Assembly (NCBI RefSeq): GCF_014642635.1
Contig: NZ_BMIQ01000003.1
Coordinates: 621,255 to 685,254, forward strand
Origin: Aureimonas endophytica
GTDB taxonomy: Bacteria; Pseudomonadota; Alphaproteobacteria; Rhizobiales; Rhizobiaceae
DNA length: 64,000 nucleotides
Reading direction: 5' to 3'
Under the pieces are notes generated by a model that ran no database searches, was not told where the DNA came from, and was given only the letters and a program-made list of their open reading frames with translations. A program made the translations under genes and the position numbers. Of this stretch, positions 17,297 to 25,536 are shown one piece after another. Position 1 is the first letter of the stretch, and every line of letters begins with the position of its first letter.

Positions 17297-18225
17297 GCGA
17301 GCCCCTTTTCCGCCGCGTCGGCATCGTCGGCTTCGGCACGATCGGCCAGCGCTGGGCGGCCGTCTTCGCCCATCAGGGGCTCGCTGTCGGCGCCTATGAT
17401 CCCGATCCCGGCCGCGCGGCGGAATTCGCCGCGCTCCGGCCGGGTCTCGAAGCCGATCTCGCGGCGCTGCTCGGGCCCGCCCGGCCCGGCGGGCGCGTCC
17501 GCGTCGCGACCGATATGGGGGCGGCGCTGGCGGGCGCGCAATTCGTGCAGGAATGCGGGCCTGAACAGCTGGAAATCAAGCAGGCGCTCCTAGCCGAAAT
17601 CGAGCGCCATGTGGAGCCCAGCGTCACCATCGCCTCCTCGTCCTCCGCCCTGTCCGTCAGCGCGATGCAGGCGCTTTGCCGCCATCCGGGACGCGTCGTG
17701 CTCGGCCATCCCTTCAATCCCGCCCATCTGATGCCGCTCGTCGAGATCGTCGGCGGCGAGGCGAGCGAGGACGCCCATGTCCGGGCCGCGCGGGCCTTCT
17801 ACGAGGCGATCGGCAAGAAGCCGGTGACGCTGAACCGCGAGATCACCGGCCATCTGGCGCTGCGGCTGATGGGCGCGCTCTGGCGCGAGGCGATCGCCCT
17901 CGTCGAGGAGGGCGTCGCGAGCGTCGAGGATGTCGACCGCGCCTTCATCTACGGCCCGGGCCCGAAATGGACGCTGCAGGGCAGCTTCATCTCCAACCAT
18001 CTGAACGCGGAGGGGATGGAGAGCTTCCTCGCCAAATATGGCGCGACCTACGAGGCGATCTGGGCGGATCTGAAGACGGCGAGCCTCTCGCCCGCAACGC
18101 GCGCCGCCGTCGCGGCGGGCACGCGCGCCGCGATCGGGGAGCGCAGCGACGAGGCACTCAGGTCGGCGCGCGACGCCGGCCTCGTCGAGATCCTGAAGAC
18201 CGTGGCGAGGAAGGGAGCTCTGTGA
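17293..18225 (+). CDS. 3-hydroxyacyl-CoA dehydrogenase family protein (L-carnitine / L-gulonate dehydrogenase like)
   Basis: 310 residues. N-terminal Rossmann domain with VGIVGFGTIGQRW and the acidic D of AYDPDPGRA; catalytic region with ASSSSALSVSAM and GHPFNPAHLMPLVEIV, then the C-terminal helical domain. The length and the HPFNP motif match the small, non-fused dehydrogenases acting on carnitine, gulonate or 3-hydroxybutyryl-CoA. It overlaps the hydrolase by 4 nt and the SDR by 1 nt. It should oxidise a beta-hydroxy acid or CoA ester to the beta-oxo compound. Confidence 0.9.
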   Translation: MSEPLFRRVGIVGFGTIGQRWAAVFAHQGLAVGAYDPDPGRAAEFAALRPGLEADLAALLGPARPGGRVRVATDMGAALAGAQFVQECGPEQLEIKQALLAEIERHVEPSVTIASSSSALSVSAMQALCRHPGRVVLGHPFNPAHLMPLVEIVGGEASEDAHVRAARAFYEAIGKKPVTLNREITGHLALRLMGALWREAIALVEEGVASVEDVDRAFIYGPGPKWTLQGSFISNHLNAEGMESFLAKYGATYEAIWADLKTASLSPATRAAVAAGTRAAIGERSDEALRSARDAGLVEILKTVARKGAL

Positions 18226-18974
18226 TGGACGGCAAGGGCCGGGCGCTGGTGACCGGCGCCTCGAAGGGCATCGGCGCGGCGATCTGCCGGCGCCTGCGGG
18301 CCGAGGGCTACGAGGTCTACGGGCTGGCGCGCGGCCGCCCGGCGCTGGAGGCGCTCGCCGAGGACTGCGGGCTGCGCCCCCTCGTCGCCGACGTGCGCGA
18401 CCACCAGGCGATCGGAGCGGCGCTCGGCGATCGCGGCGTCGACGTCCTCGTCAACAATGCCGGCCTCGTCACCAGTCTGCGGCCTTTGCAGGCGCAAAGC
18501 GCGGCGGAGATCGAGGCGATGGTGACGGTCAATCTCCTCGCGCCCCTCCTGCTCCTGCGGCTCCTGCTGCCGGGCATGGTTGCGCGCGGGCGGGGCCATG
18601 TCGTCAACGTCACCAGCACGGCCGCCCATCACGTCTTCGCCGCGACCGCCGCCTATGGCGCGGCCAAGGCCGGGCTTTCCCGCGCCGGCTCGGTGCTCCG
18701 CTACGATCTCGCCGGCACCGGCGTGCGCCTCACGGAGATCGCGCCGGGCCGCGTCGAGACCGACGTCTATCTCCAGGCCTTCGCGGGCGACGGCGAGGCG
18801 CTGCGCCGCACGCTCTATGCCGACGAGCGACCGTTGCAGCCGGCGGATGTCGCCGAGGCGGTGGCGCTCGCCCTGGCATTGCCCGACCATGTCGACGTGG
18901 CGATGATGGAGCTCTCGCCCACCGACCAGGCGACGGGCGGCCACGTGATCCGCCGGCCGAACGCCTCAGTCTGA
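18225..18974 (+). CDS. short-chain dehydrogenase/reductase (SDR)
   Basis: 249 residues. Classical SDR: cofactor motif TGASKGIG near residue 12, NNAG, catalytic Ser in NVTSTAAHH, and YGAAK with Tyr and Lys. It starts within the stop of the preceding dehydrogenase (TGATG) and ends the NIPSNAP operon. Its 3' end overlaps the convergent ProC-like gene by 9 bp. An NAD(P)-dependent alcohol or ketone step in the same pathway is likely. Confidence 0.92.
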   Translation: MDGKGRALVTGASKGIGAAICRRLRAEGYEVYGLARGRPALEALAEDCGLRPLVADVRDHQAIGAALGDRGVDVLVNNAGLVTSLRPLQAQSAAEIEAMVTVNLLAPLLLLRLLLPGMVARGRGHVVNVTSTAAHHVFAATAAYGAAKAGLSRAGSVLRYDLAGTGVRLTEIAPGRVETDVYLQAFAGDGEALRRTLYADERPLQPADVAEAVALALALPDHVDVAMMELSPTDQATGGHVIRRPNASV

Positions 18975-19727
18975 CCCACGCAGCTTGGCGAGGACGGCGG
19001 CGCAGGCCGCCTCCCAGGCCGCCATGGCGCCTGCCTCCTCCAAGACGCCGAGACCGCGCTCGGTGATGCCGCCGGGCGTCGCCAGCTCGCCGAGAAGACG
19101 CTCCATCGGCGTCTCGCTCTCCGCCACCATTCGCCCGGCGGCGACGAAGGTGAGGGCCGAAAGGCGTCGCGCCGTGGCGGGATCGAGCCCTTGGGCGGCC
19201 TGCCAGGTCGCGGCGCGGGCGATCAGAGCCTGCGCGAAACCGTAGACGGCGGCGCTTACCGTCGCCGTCTCGAAATCCGCCTCGCGGGCGAGCGGCAGGA
19301 TCGGCCCGAGCGGCGCAAGAAGCGAGCGCAGGCGCGGCTCGTCGGGGAAGAGCGCCGTCGGGCTCGCCCCGAGGCTCGCCGCCGTCAGCGGCATGATCCG
19401 GCAAAGGCGCGCCGGAGCCGCCGCTCCCCGCAACCGGTCGAGCGGCAGGCCGGCACAGGCCGAGACGAGCAGCTGGTCCTCGCGGAAGGGCAGGCCCGCG
19501 ACGGCATCCGCGGCGTCGCGCGGGCGCGTGGCGAGGATCACGATGTCGCAGCGCGCCACGAGGTCGCGATTGTCGGCGGCGACCGGAACCGCGAGCCGCG
19601 CGCCCAGCGCCGCGCCCTGACCGCGCGGCGAAAGCAGGAAGTCGCCACCCGGCCGCCCGCCGGCCAGCAGCCCTTCGAGCAGCGCGGCGGCGAGATGGCC
19701 GACGCCGAGGAAACCGATCATCGTCAT
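18966..19727 (-). CDS. pyrroline-5-carboxylate reductase (ProC) family protein
   Basis: 253 residues. N-terminal NADP-binding motif IGFLGVGHLAAALLEG and a C-terminal P5CR dimerisation domain (GGITERGLGVLEEAG) in place of the canonical PGGTT.. helix. The central stretch LCRIMPLTAASLGASPTALF corresponds to the P5CR segment MPNTP, with MPLTA instead. The start at 19727 has GAGG 7 nt upstream; an ATG at 19721 is also possible. In this setting it more likely reduces or oxidises a cyclic imine or imino acid of the pathway than makes proline. Confidence 0.87.
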   Translation of the reverse strand: MTMIGFLGVGHLAAALLEGLLAGGRPGGDFLLSPRGQGAALGARLAVPVAADNRDLVARCDIVILATRPRDAADAVAGLPFREDQLLVSACAGLPLDRLRGAAAPARLCRIMPLTAASLGASPTALFPDEPRLRSLLAPLGPILPLAREADFETATVSAAVYGFAQALIARAATWQAAQGLDPATARRLSALTFVAAGRMVAESETPMERLLGELATPGGITERGLGVLEEAGAMAAWEAACAAVLAKLRGSD

Positions 19728-19871
19728 GGACAACCTCACGCAACGGAACGGGGAAGCGTCGGCGCCTCGGCGGGGGCTGGCGCCGGCGATCCGCACAGCC
19801 TATGGCGGCGGGCGGATCGTGATAGGGATTGGACGGGCGGATTGCGTGCCGCCCCCAGCAAGGACGCCAGC

Positions 19872-20618
19872 ATGTCAGAGGAGAAGCCGAAGCGGAAGAC
19901 GCCGAGCCTCACCCGCGTCGCGGAACGCTCCGCCGACAGCGCCGAGCGCGCCTATCACGCCATCCGCCGCGAACTCGTCGAGTTCCGCATCCCGCCGAAG
20001 GAGCGGATCAACGAGGTCCATCTCGCGCGCGACCTGCAATTGTCGCGCACACCGATCCGCGAGGCGCTGAACCGGCTGGCGAGCGAGGGCTTCGTGACCT
20101 TCTCGCCCAATCGCGGCTTCTTCTTCAGGGGACTCGATATCGAGGACCTCATCGACCTCTTCGAGATGCGCATGATCGTGGAGACCGGCGCCTTCGCCCT
20201 GCTTTGCGAGCGCGCCGACGCGGAGGGCCTCGCCCGGCTTGAGGCCTTCTGGACCGAGGCGAAGCATCGCTACGCGGCGCGCGATGCCGACGAGATCCTC
20301 GACCTCGACGAGAAGTTTCACATCCTCCTGGCCGAGCTGTCCGGCAATCCGGAGATCGTGCGGGTGCTGACGGCGCTCAATGCGCGCATCCGCTTCATCC
20401 GCCGCGTGCAGATCGAGCACGATCCCTTGATGTCGAGCCTCGTCGAAGACCATTCGGCCATCGTCGCGGCGGCGCTGGCGCGCGATGGCGCCGGCGGCAT
20501 CGAGATCCTGCGCCGGCACATTTCCATGACCGTCGCGGACGCCAAGATCGCGTTGAAGGAAGCGCTGCTGCGCCTGTTCACGGCAGAGGCGCCGCGTCCC
20601 GAACGTCGGCCGGGCTAG
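19872..20618 (+). CDS. GntR family transcriptional regulator, FCD domain
   Basis: 248 residues. Winged HTH at about 22-90 (AIRRELVEFRIPPKERINE, LQLSRTPIREALNRLASEGFV) and an FCD ligand domain after it, with metal-site residues in DLDEKFH and EDHSAI. FadR/FCD regulators bind palindromes of the type yGTM-KACr and sense organic acids. Three TGTCGACA-like sites lie upstream of the mutase, E1/NIPSNAP and Liv operons, so it is the obvious candidate to control the whole block (inference). It stands alone between the ProC-like gene and the importer. Confidence 0.92.
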   Translation: MSEEKPKRKTPSLTRVAERSADSAERAYHAIRRELVEFRIPPKERINEVHLARDLQLSRTPIREALNRLASEGFVTFSPNRGFFFRGLDIEDLIDLFEMRMIVETGAFALLCERADAEGLARLEAFWTEAKHRYAARDADEILDLDEKFHILLAELSGNPEIVRVLTALNARIRFIRRVQIEHDPLMSSLVEDHSAIVAAALARDGAGGIEILRRHISMTVADAKIALKEALLRLFTAEAPRPERRPG

Positions 20619-20664
20619 GGGCCGGAACGCGCGCCGCGAGTTTCGCACCATCTGAACGCAGAAA

Positions 20665-20672
20665 TGTCGACA
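20665..20672. promoter_or_regulatory. putative GntR operator, copy 3 (TGTCGACA)
   Basis: Perfect 8-bp palindrome in the 265-bp gap before the Liv-type importer. A possible promoter follows at once: TTGACG at 20679-20684 and TTTCAT at 20702-20707, 17 bp apart. The palindrome would sit at the upstream edge of that promoter. Confidence 0.6.
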
Positions 20673-20883
20673 CTTGCCTTGACGGACCGCGAAAGGGCTG
20701 TTTTCATTCCCTTGCCCGGTGACTGAAGCGGCCGGCGAGGCCGCGCCGGCAAGGGTTCCGCGCTCGGCCGACGCCATGGCCGGAGCCGCGCTCGGGCAGA
20801 AGCGAGAAGCCGCGACCGACCGGCTCGAAGGTCGGTGGACCATGGCCTGCGGTCATCCCCACGACAGGCAAGGAAACTGCTTC

Positions 20884-21993
20884 ATGAAGATGCTCATCAC
20901 CGCCCTTCTCGGTTCCGCCCTTCTTGCCGGCCCCACCCTCGCCGGGGAGATCACGATCGGCATGACGGGACCGCTGTCCGGTCCGCAGGCCTTCTTCGGC
21001 ACGACCTGGCACAATGGCTTCAAGCTCTATGTCGACGGCCTGAACGCGGCCGGCGGTGTCAACGGCACGACCGTCGCCTACGAGCAGGAGGACGATAAGG
21101 CCGATCCGCGCGAGGGCACGCTCGTCGCCCAGAAGCTCTGCGACAACGAGGCGGTCGTGCTCGGCCTCGTGAACTTCAACAGCGGCGTTGCCCAGTCCAC
21201 CCTGCCGATCTACGAAGATTGCGGGCTGCCCACGATGAGCTTCGCCTCCAATCCGAAGCTGACCCAGCAGGGCTACAAGCTGATGGTGCGCCCCGTCGCC
21301 AACGACAATGCCGGTGCTCTCCTGCCCGCCCAATACGCGCTGAAGACGCTCGGCGCCAAGACGGCCGTCGTCGTCAACGACAAGCAGGTCTTCGGTCAGG
21401 GCATTTCCGAGATCTTCGCCGACAACTTCAAGAAGGGCGGCGGCGAGGTGCTGTCGACCGTCGCCGTCAATCCGACCGATCTCGACTTCACCGCCGTCCT
21501 CACGCAGATCAAGACGCAGAAGCCGGACGTCATCTATCTCGGCGCCGTCATGCCGCAGCTCGCCCTCTTCGCGCGGCAGATGAAGGATCAGGGCGTCTCG
21601 GCCCGGCTCATCGTGCCGGACGGCGGCTACACGCCGGAGCTGATCCAGCAGGCCGGCGAGGCCAATGTCCAGGGTGTCATCACCGCCATCCAGGTGCCGC
21701 CGATGGATGCGAGCCCGGCGATCAAGGCCTTCGGCGAGGCCTATAAGGCGAAATATGGCGAGGAGGCCGGTCCCTATTCGATCTACGGCTATGTCCAGGG
21801 CCAGATCCTGGAACAGGTGCTGAAGACGACGAAGGGCCTGACGCGCGAAGACATGGCAGCGGCGCTGCACGCCGTGAAGGTGGACACGGCGGTCGGCACG
21901 CTGGAGTTCGACGCGACCGGCGAGTTGAAGGTCGCGCCTTCCTATCTCTACGAAGTCGACGGCAAGACCTTCAAGCTCGTCGGCTCGATGTAG
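20884..21993 (+). CDS. branched-chain-amino-acid-type ABC transporter substrate-binding protein
   Basis: 369 residues. Sec signal peptide (MKMLITALLGSALLAGPTLAG) followed by a LivJ-type type 1 periplasmic binding fold, starting ITIGMTGPLSGPQAFFG. The motif YEQEDDKADPREG and the C-terminal SYLYEVDGKTFKLV are typical of this family, which also binds amides, urea, aromatic acids and other organics. The ATG at 20884 follows AAGGAAACTGCTTC. It leads a five-gene importer operon behind a GntR operator copy, so it likely imports the substrate of the neighbouring pathway. Confidence 0.93.
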   Translation: MKMLITALLGSALLAGPTLAGEITIGMTGPLSGPQAFFGTTWHNGFKLYVDGLNAAGGVNGTTVAYEQEDDKADPREGTLVAQKLCDNEAVVLGLVNFNSGVAQSTLPIYEDCGLPTMSFASNPKLTQQGYKLMVRPVANDNAGALLPAQYALKTLGAKTAVVVNDKQVFGQGISEIFADNFKKGGGEVLSTVAVNPTDLDFTAVLTQIKTQKPDVIYLGAVMPQLALFARQMKDQGVSARLIVPDGGYTPELIQQAGEANVQGVITAIQVPPMDASPAIKAFGEAYKAKYGEEAGPYSIYGYVQGQILEQVLKTTKGLTREDMAAALHAVKVDTAVGTLEFDATGELKVAPSYLYEVDGKTFKLVGSM

Positions 21994-22000
21994 ATCGCGC

Positions 22001-22028
22001 GGCGCGCCGTCCGTCGCGGCGGCGCGCC
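22001..22028 (+). terminator. hairpin between binding-protein and permease genes
   Basis: GGCGCGCCG (22001-22009) pairs perfectly with CGGCGCGCC (22020-22028) around a 10-nt loop, 8 nt after the binding-protein stop codon. There is no T-run. Such hairpins usually protect the upstream mRNA or attenuate transcription, so that binding protein exceeds permease. Confidence 0.5.
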
Positions 22029-22078
22029 CTTCCGTTCTCCATCCTCCCTTTCCCGACGCTCGAGACCGGAGGCGCAGC

Positions 22079-23029
22079 ATGCTCGGCACCGTCGTCCAAC
22101 AAATCTTCAATGCCTTGACGATCGGCGCGATCTACGCGCTCATCGCCCTCGGCTATACGATGGTCTACGGCGTGCTTCGGATGATCAATTTCGCCCATGG
22201 CGAGATGTTCATGCTCGGCGCCTATGCCGCCTTCGCGGGGCTCGCCCTTCTCGCGCCCGGCCTCGGCGGGCTCGGCGCCTTCGTCCTGGCGCTCGCCTTC
22301 TTCGCGGCGGTGCTGGTGGTCGGCGGCGTCGGCGTCGGCATCGAGAAGCTCGCCTACAAGCCGCTGCGTGCCTCCTCGCGCCTCGCCCCGATGCTCTCTT
22401 CGCTCGGCGTCTCCCTGGTGCTGCAGACCGCGATCCAGATCCTGGCGGGGCCGCAGCCCCAGGCCTTTCCGAGCTTCTTCCCGAACCTGCGCATCGAGCT
22501 TCTCGGCGGCTCGATCACGACGGTGCAGATCGGCATCATCCTCGCCGCCGTGCTCCTGATGCTGGCGCTCAACACGCTGGTCAACCGCACGCGCATGGGC
22601 GTTCTGGTCCGCGCCGTCTCCGAGAGCCGCGCGACGGCCCAGCTCCTCGGCATCAACGTCAACGGCGCGATCAGCCTGATCTTCTTTCTCGGCCCGGTGC
22701 TCGGCGCGGCCGGCGGCATCCTCTATTCCAGCTATTACGGCATCATGACGCCGACCATGGGCGTCGTCGTCGGCCTGAAGGCCTTCACCGCCGCGATCCT
22801 CGGCGGCATCGGCTCGATTCCCGGCGCCATGCTCGGCGGCTTCCTCCTCGCCGCCATCGAAGTCGCCGGCACGGCCATCCTGCCGGCGGTGACGAACGGC
22901 GTGATCGGCAGCGAATATCGCGACGTCTTCGCCTTCGCCGTGCTCATCGCCGTCCTTCTGTTCCGCCCGGCGGGCATTCTCGGCCAGCCCGTCTCCGAGG
23001 AGACGATGGTCTACAAGCGGGAATTCTGA
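22079..23029 (+). CDS. LivH-type ABC permease
   Basis: 316 residues, about eight hydrophobic segments. The N-terminal signature LTIGAIYALIALGYTMVYG and MINFAHGEMFMLGAY is that of LivH. The coupling helix is near SESRATAQLLGINV and the late segment GLKAFTAAILGGIGSIPGAMLGG is also typical. It pairs with the LivM-type permease that begins inside its stop codon (TGATG). Confidence 0.94.
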   Translation: MLGTVVQQIFNALTIGAIYALIALGYTMVYGVLRMINFAHGEMFMLGAYAAFAGLALLAPGLGGLGAFVLALAFFAAVLVVGGVGVGIEKLAYKPLRASSRLAPMLSSLGVSLVLQTAIQILAGPQPQAFPSFFPNLRIELLGGSITTVQIGIILAAVLLMLALNTLVNRTRMGVLVRAVSESRATAQLLGINVNGAISLIFFLGPVLGAAGGILYSSYYGIMTPTMGVVVGLKAFTAAILGGIGSIPGAMLGGFLLAAIEVAGTAILPAVTNGVIGSEYRDVFAFAVLIAVLLFRPAGILGQPVSEETMVYKREF

Positions 23030-24024
23030 TGAGCGACCAGGTCCTTTCGGCCGTCCCCGCCCGGCGTGCCTCGCGCGTTCTCGGCCTTCTCATGCTCCTC
23101 GGGGCCGGGGCGGCGCTCCTCGCCGTGCCGCTCCTGCCGAACTACTACGTGCGCATCGCCGACAGCCTTCTCATCTACATCCTGCTCGGCATGGGGCTGA
23201 ACATCGTGATCGGCTATGCCGGCCTGCTCGATCTCGGCTTCGTCGCCTTCTACGCCGTCGGCGCCTATACCTACGCCCTCCTCGCCAGCCCGCATTTCGG
23301 CCTGCACCTGCCGCTCATCCTGATCCTGCCGATCAGCGCGGCGCTGGGCGCGCTTGCGGGCATTCTGCTCGGCATTCCCGTCCTCCGGCTGCGCGGCGAC
23401 TATCTCGCGATCGTCACGCTCGGCTTCGGCGAGATCATCCGTGTCCTCATCAACAATGCCGATCGGGTGACGAACGGGCCGCAGGGCATCACGCGCCTCG
23501 ATAAGGCGAGCCTCTTCGGCCTGCCCCTCGCGACACCCGGCGAAATCTATCTCCTGCTCCTGGCGACCTGCCTCCTCACCGGCATCCTCGTCTGGCGCCT
23601 CGAAAAGTCGATCATCGGCAAGGCCTGGGCGGCGATCCGCGAGGATCAGGACGCCGCGCGGGGCATCGGCATCGACACGGTGCGGGCCAAGCTGGCTGCC
23701 TTCGCCATCAGCGCGATGATAGGCGCGATCACCGGCTCGATCTTCAGCGCCTTCCAGCGCTTCGTCAGCCCGGAAAGTTTCACGTTCCAGGAATCGGTGC
23801 TGATCGTGCTGATGATCGTCATCGGCGGCATCGGCAACATTCTCGGCGTGATCGCCGGCGCGGCCGTGCTTCTCGTGCTGCCCGAACTGCTGCGCGGCTT
23901 CGACGAATGGCGCATCCTCGTTCTCGGCCTCACCATGATCGTCCTCATCATCGTGCGTCCCCAGGGCCTCGTGCCGCGCAGCCTGTCGCCGGAACGCCTC
24001 CTCGGAGCCCTGTTTTCCCGATGA
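23029..24024 (+). CDS. LivM-type ABC permease
   Basis: 331 residues with about eight to nine membrane segments. Family motifs are GMGLNIVIGYAGLLDLGFVA, RGDYLAIVTLGFGEI, the coupling loop AIREDQDAARGIGID and the C-terminal GIGNILGVIAGA. It is shorter than E. coli LivM (about 425), which has an N-terminal extension, but has the normal length for the alphaproteobacterial form. It overlaps both neighbours. Confidence 0.94.
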   Translation: MSDQVLSAVPARRASRVLGLLMLLGAGAALLAVPLLPNYYVRIADSLLIYILLGMGLNIVIGYAGLLDLGFVAFYAVGAYTYALLASPHFGLHLPLILILPISAALGALAGILLGIPVLRLRGDYLAIVTLGFGEIIRVLINNADRVTNGPQGITRLDKASLFGLPLATPGEIYLLLLATCLLTGILVWRLEKSIIGKAWAAIREDQDAARGIGIDTVRAKLAAFAISAMIGAITGSIFSAFQRFVSPESFTFQESVLIVLMIVIGGIGNILGVIAGAAVLLVLPELLRGFDEWRILVLGLTMIVLIIVRPQGLVPRSLSPERLLGALFSR

Positions 24025-24866
24025 GCCTCGTCTTCCGCGACCTCACCAAGAGCTACGGCAAGCTCGTCGCCATCGACGCCGTCTCGGCGCGCTTCGAACC
24101 GGGTCTCGTCTATGGTGTGATCGGGCCGAACGGCGCCGGCAAGTCGACGCTGATCAACATGACCGCCGGCTCCTATGCCGTCTCCTCCGGAACCATCGAG
24201 CTCGACGGCCGGCGCCTCGACGGGCGCAAGAAGCACGAGATCAGCCTTGCCGGCGTCTCGCGCACCTATCAGAACATCCGCCTCTTCGATCAGATGACCG
24301 TCCTCGAGAATCTCGAGGTCTGCCTCTATCCGCTCGACGCGCCGCGCATCTGGCAGGAGGTCTTCTGGCCGCCGCATGCCCGGCGGCGCGGGGCGGAGCG
24401 GCGGCGCATCTGCGAGGCGCTGCTGGCCGATTTCGAGCTCCTTCCCCATGCCGACAAGGCGGCGGCGAGTCTTTCCTACGGGCGCCAGCGCATGTTGGAG
24501 ATCGCCCGCGCCCTGATGCGCGGCCCGCGCGTGCTGCTGCTCGACGAGCCGGCGGCGGGGCTGAACCATGCCGAGACCGAGGACCTGACCGACCGCCTGC
24601 GCCGGCTGCGCGATCCGGAACGCATCATGATCGTCGTCGAGCACGACATGGATCTCGTGATGTCGCTCTGCGACCGTATCCTGGTGCTCCATCACGGCAA
24701 GCTGCTCTTCGAGGGGACGCCCGCCGAGGTGCAGGCCGATGCCGCCGTCCAACAAGCCTATCTGGGGACCCATGATGACCTCGACGAGATCCGGGCCGCT
24801 GCTGAAGATCGACGGCGTCAGCGCGGGCTGGGGCCGGACGAGCGTCCTGTCCGACATCACGCTTGA
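24021..24866 (+). CDS. LivG-type ABC ATP-binding protein
   Basis: 281 residues. Walker A GPNGAGKST, Q-loop SRTYQNIRLFDQMT, signature LSYGRQRMLEIARAL, Walker B VLLLDEPAAGLN, and His in VVEHDMDLVM. Family members usually end shortly after AYLG; here about 32 further residues (TTHDDLDEIR.. to ..VRHHA) run into the next gene. The coding overlap with LivF is therefore about 95 nt in another frame, unusually long. Confidence 0.93.
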   Translation: MSLVFRDLTKSYGKLVAIDAVSARFEPGLVYGVIGPNGAGKSTLINMTAGSYAVSSGTIELDGRRLDGRKKHEISLAGVSRTYQNIRLFDQMTVLENLEVCLYPLDAPRIWQEVFWPPHARRRGAERRRICEALLADFELLPHADKAAASLSYGRQRMLEIARALMRGPRVLLLDEPAAGLNHAETEDLTDRLRRLRDPERIMIVVEHDMDLVMSLCDRILVLHHGKLLFEGTPAEVQADAAVQQAYLGTHDDLDEIRAAAEDRRRQRGLGPDERPVRHHA

Positions 24867-25527
24867 GGTCGCCCCGGGCGAGATCGTCGTGGTGCTGGGG
24901 CCGAACGGCGCCGGCAAGACGACACTGCTGAACGCCATATCGGGCGTCGCCCGCGTCACCGCCGGGCGCATCCAATTCGACGGGGCCGAGATAACCGGCC
25001 AGCGTCCCGAGGCCGTGATCCGCCGTGGCCTCGCCCATTGCCCGGAGGGGCGGCACATCTTTCAGCGCCTCAGCGTCGAGGAAAATCTCGTCGCCGCCCA
25101 TATCGGGCGCGGCAGCCGGGGGTTCGAGGCGCTGCGCGAAGAGGTCTACACGCTCTTTCCCGTCCTGAAGGAGCGGCGCAACCTGCCGGCGAGCCGCATG
25201 TCGGGCGGCCAGCAGCAGATGCTGGCGATCGGCCGGGCGATCATGGCCGAGCCGAAGCTCCTGATGCTGGACGAGCCCTCGCTCGGTCTGGCACCGAAGA
25301 TCATCCATCAGATCTTCCGCATCGTGCTCGATCTGTCGCGGGCCGGCATCGCCATCCTGCTCGTCGAGCAGAACGTACAGCTCGCGCTCGAATGCGGCGA
25401 CTATGCCTATCTGCTGAATGCCGGGCGGCTGCGGCTCGAAGGCCCGGCGCGAGGGGTCGCCGCCCAGCCCGATCTCGGCGAACTCTATCTCGGCCAGCCC
25501 TCGGCCGCCCCCGCTCTCCACGCCTGA
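24772..25527 (+). CDS. LivF-type ABC ATP-binding protein
   Basis: 251 residues. Walker A GPNGAGKTT, signature MSGGQQQMLAIGRAIM, Walker B LLMLDEPSLGLAP, and the typical LLVEQNVQLAL. I start it at the first of two adjacent ATG codons (24772), preceded by GGGGA; an ATG at 24739 is less likely. Much of its N-terminus is encoded within the end of livG in a different frame. Confidence 0.92.
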   Translation: MMTSTRSGPLLKIDGVSAGWGRTSVLSDITLEVAPGEIVVVLGPNGAGKTTLLNAISGVARVTAGRIQFDGAEITGQRPEAVIRRGLAHCPEGRHIFQRLSVEENLVAAHIGRGSRGFEALREEVYTLFPVLKERRNLPASRMSGGQQQMLAIGRAIMAEPKLLMLDEPSLGLAPKIIHQIFRIVLDLSRAGIAILLVEQNVQLALECGDYAYLLNAGRLRLEGPARGVAAQPDLGELYLGQPSAAPALHA

Positions 25528-25536
25528 GCCCGGCCG

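Noticed and set aside
20719-20883. N-terminal extension of the Liv-type binding protein from an upstream ATG at 20719
   Set aside because: It would bury the clear Sec signal peptide that starts at 20884.
22001-22028. Intrinsic terminator ending the Liv operon after its first gene
   Set aside because: No T-run follows and the four downstream genes complete the importer, so attenuation or mRNA protection is more likely than full termination.
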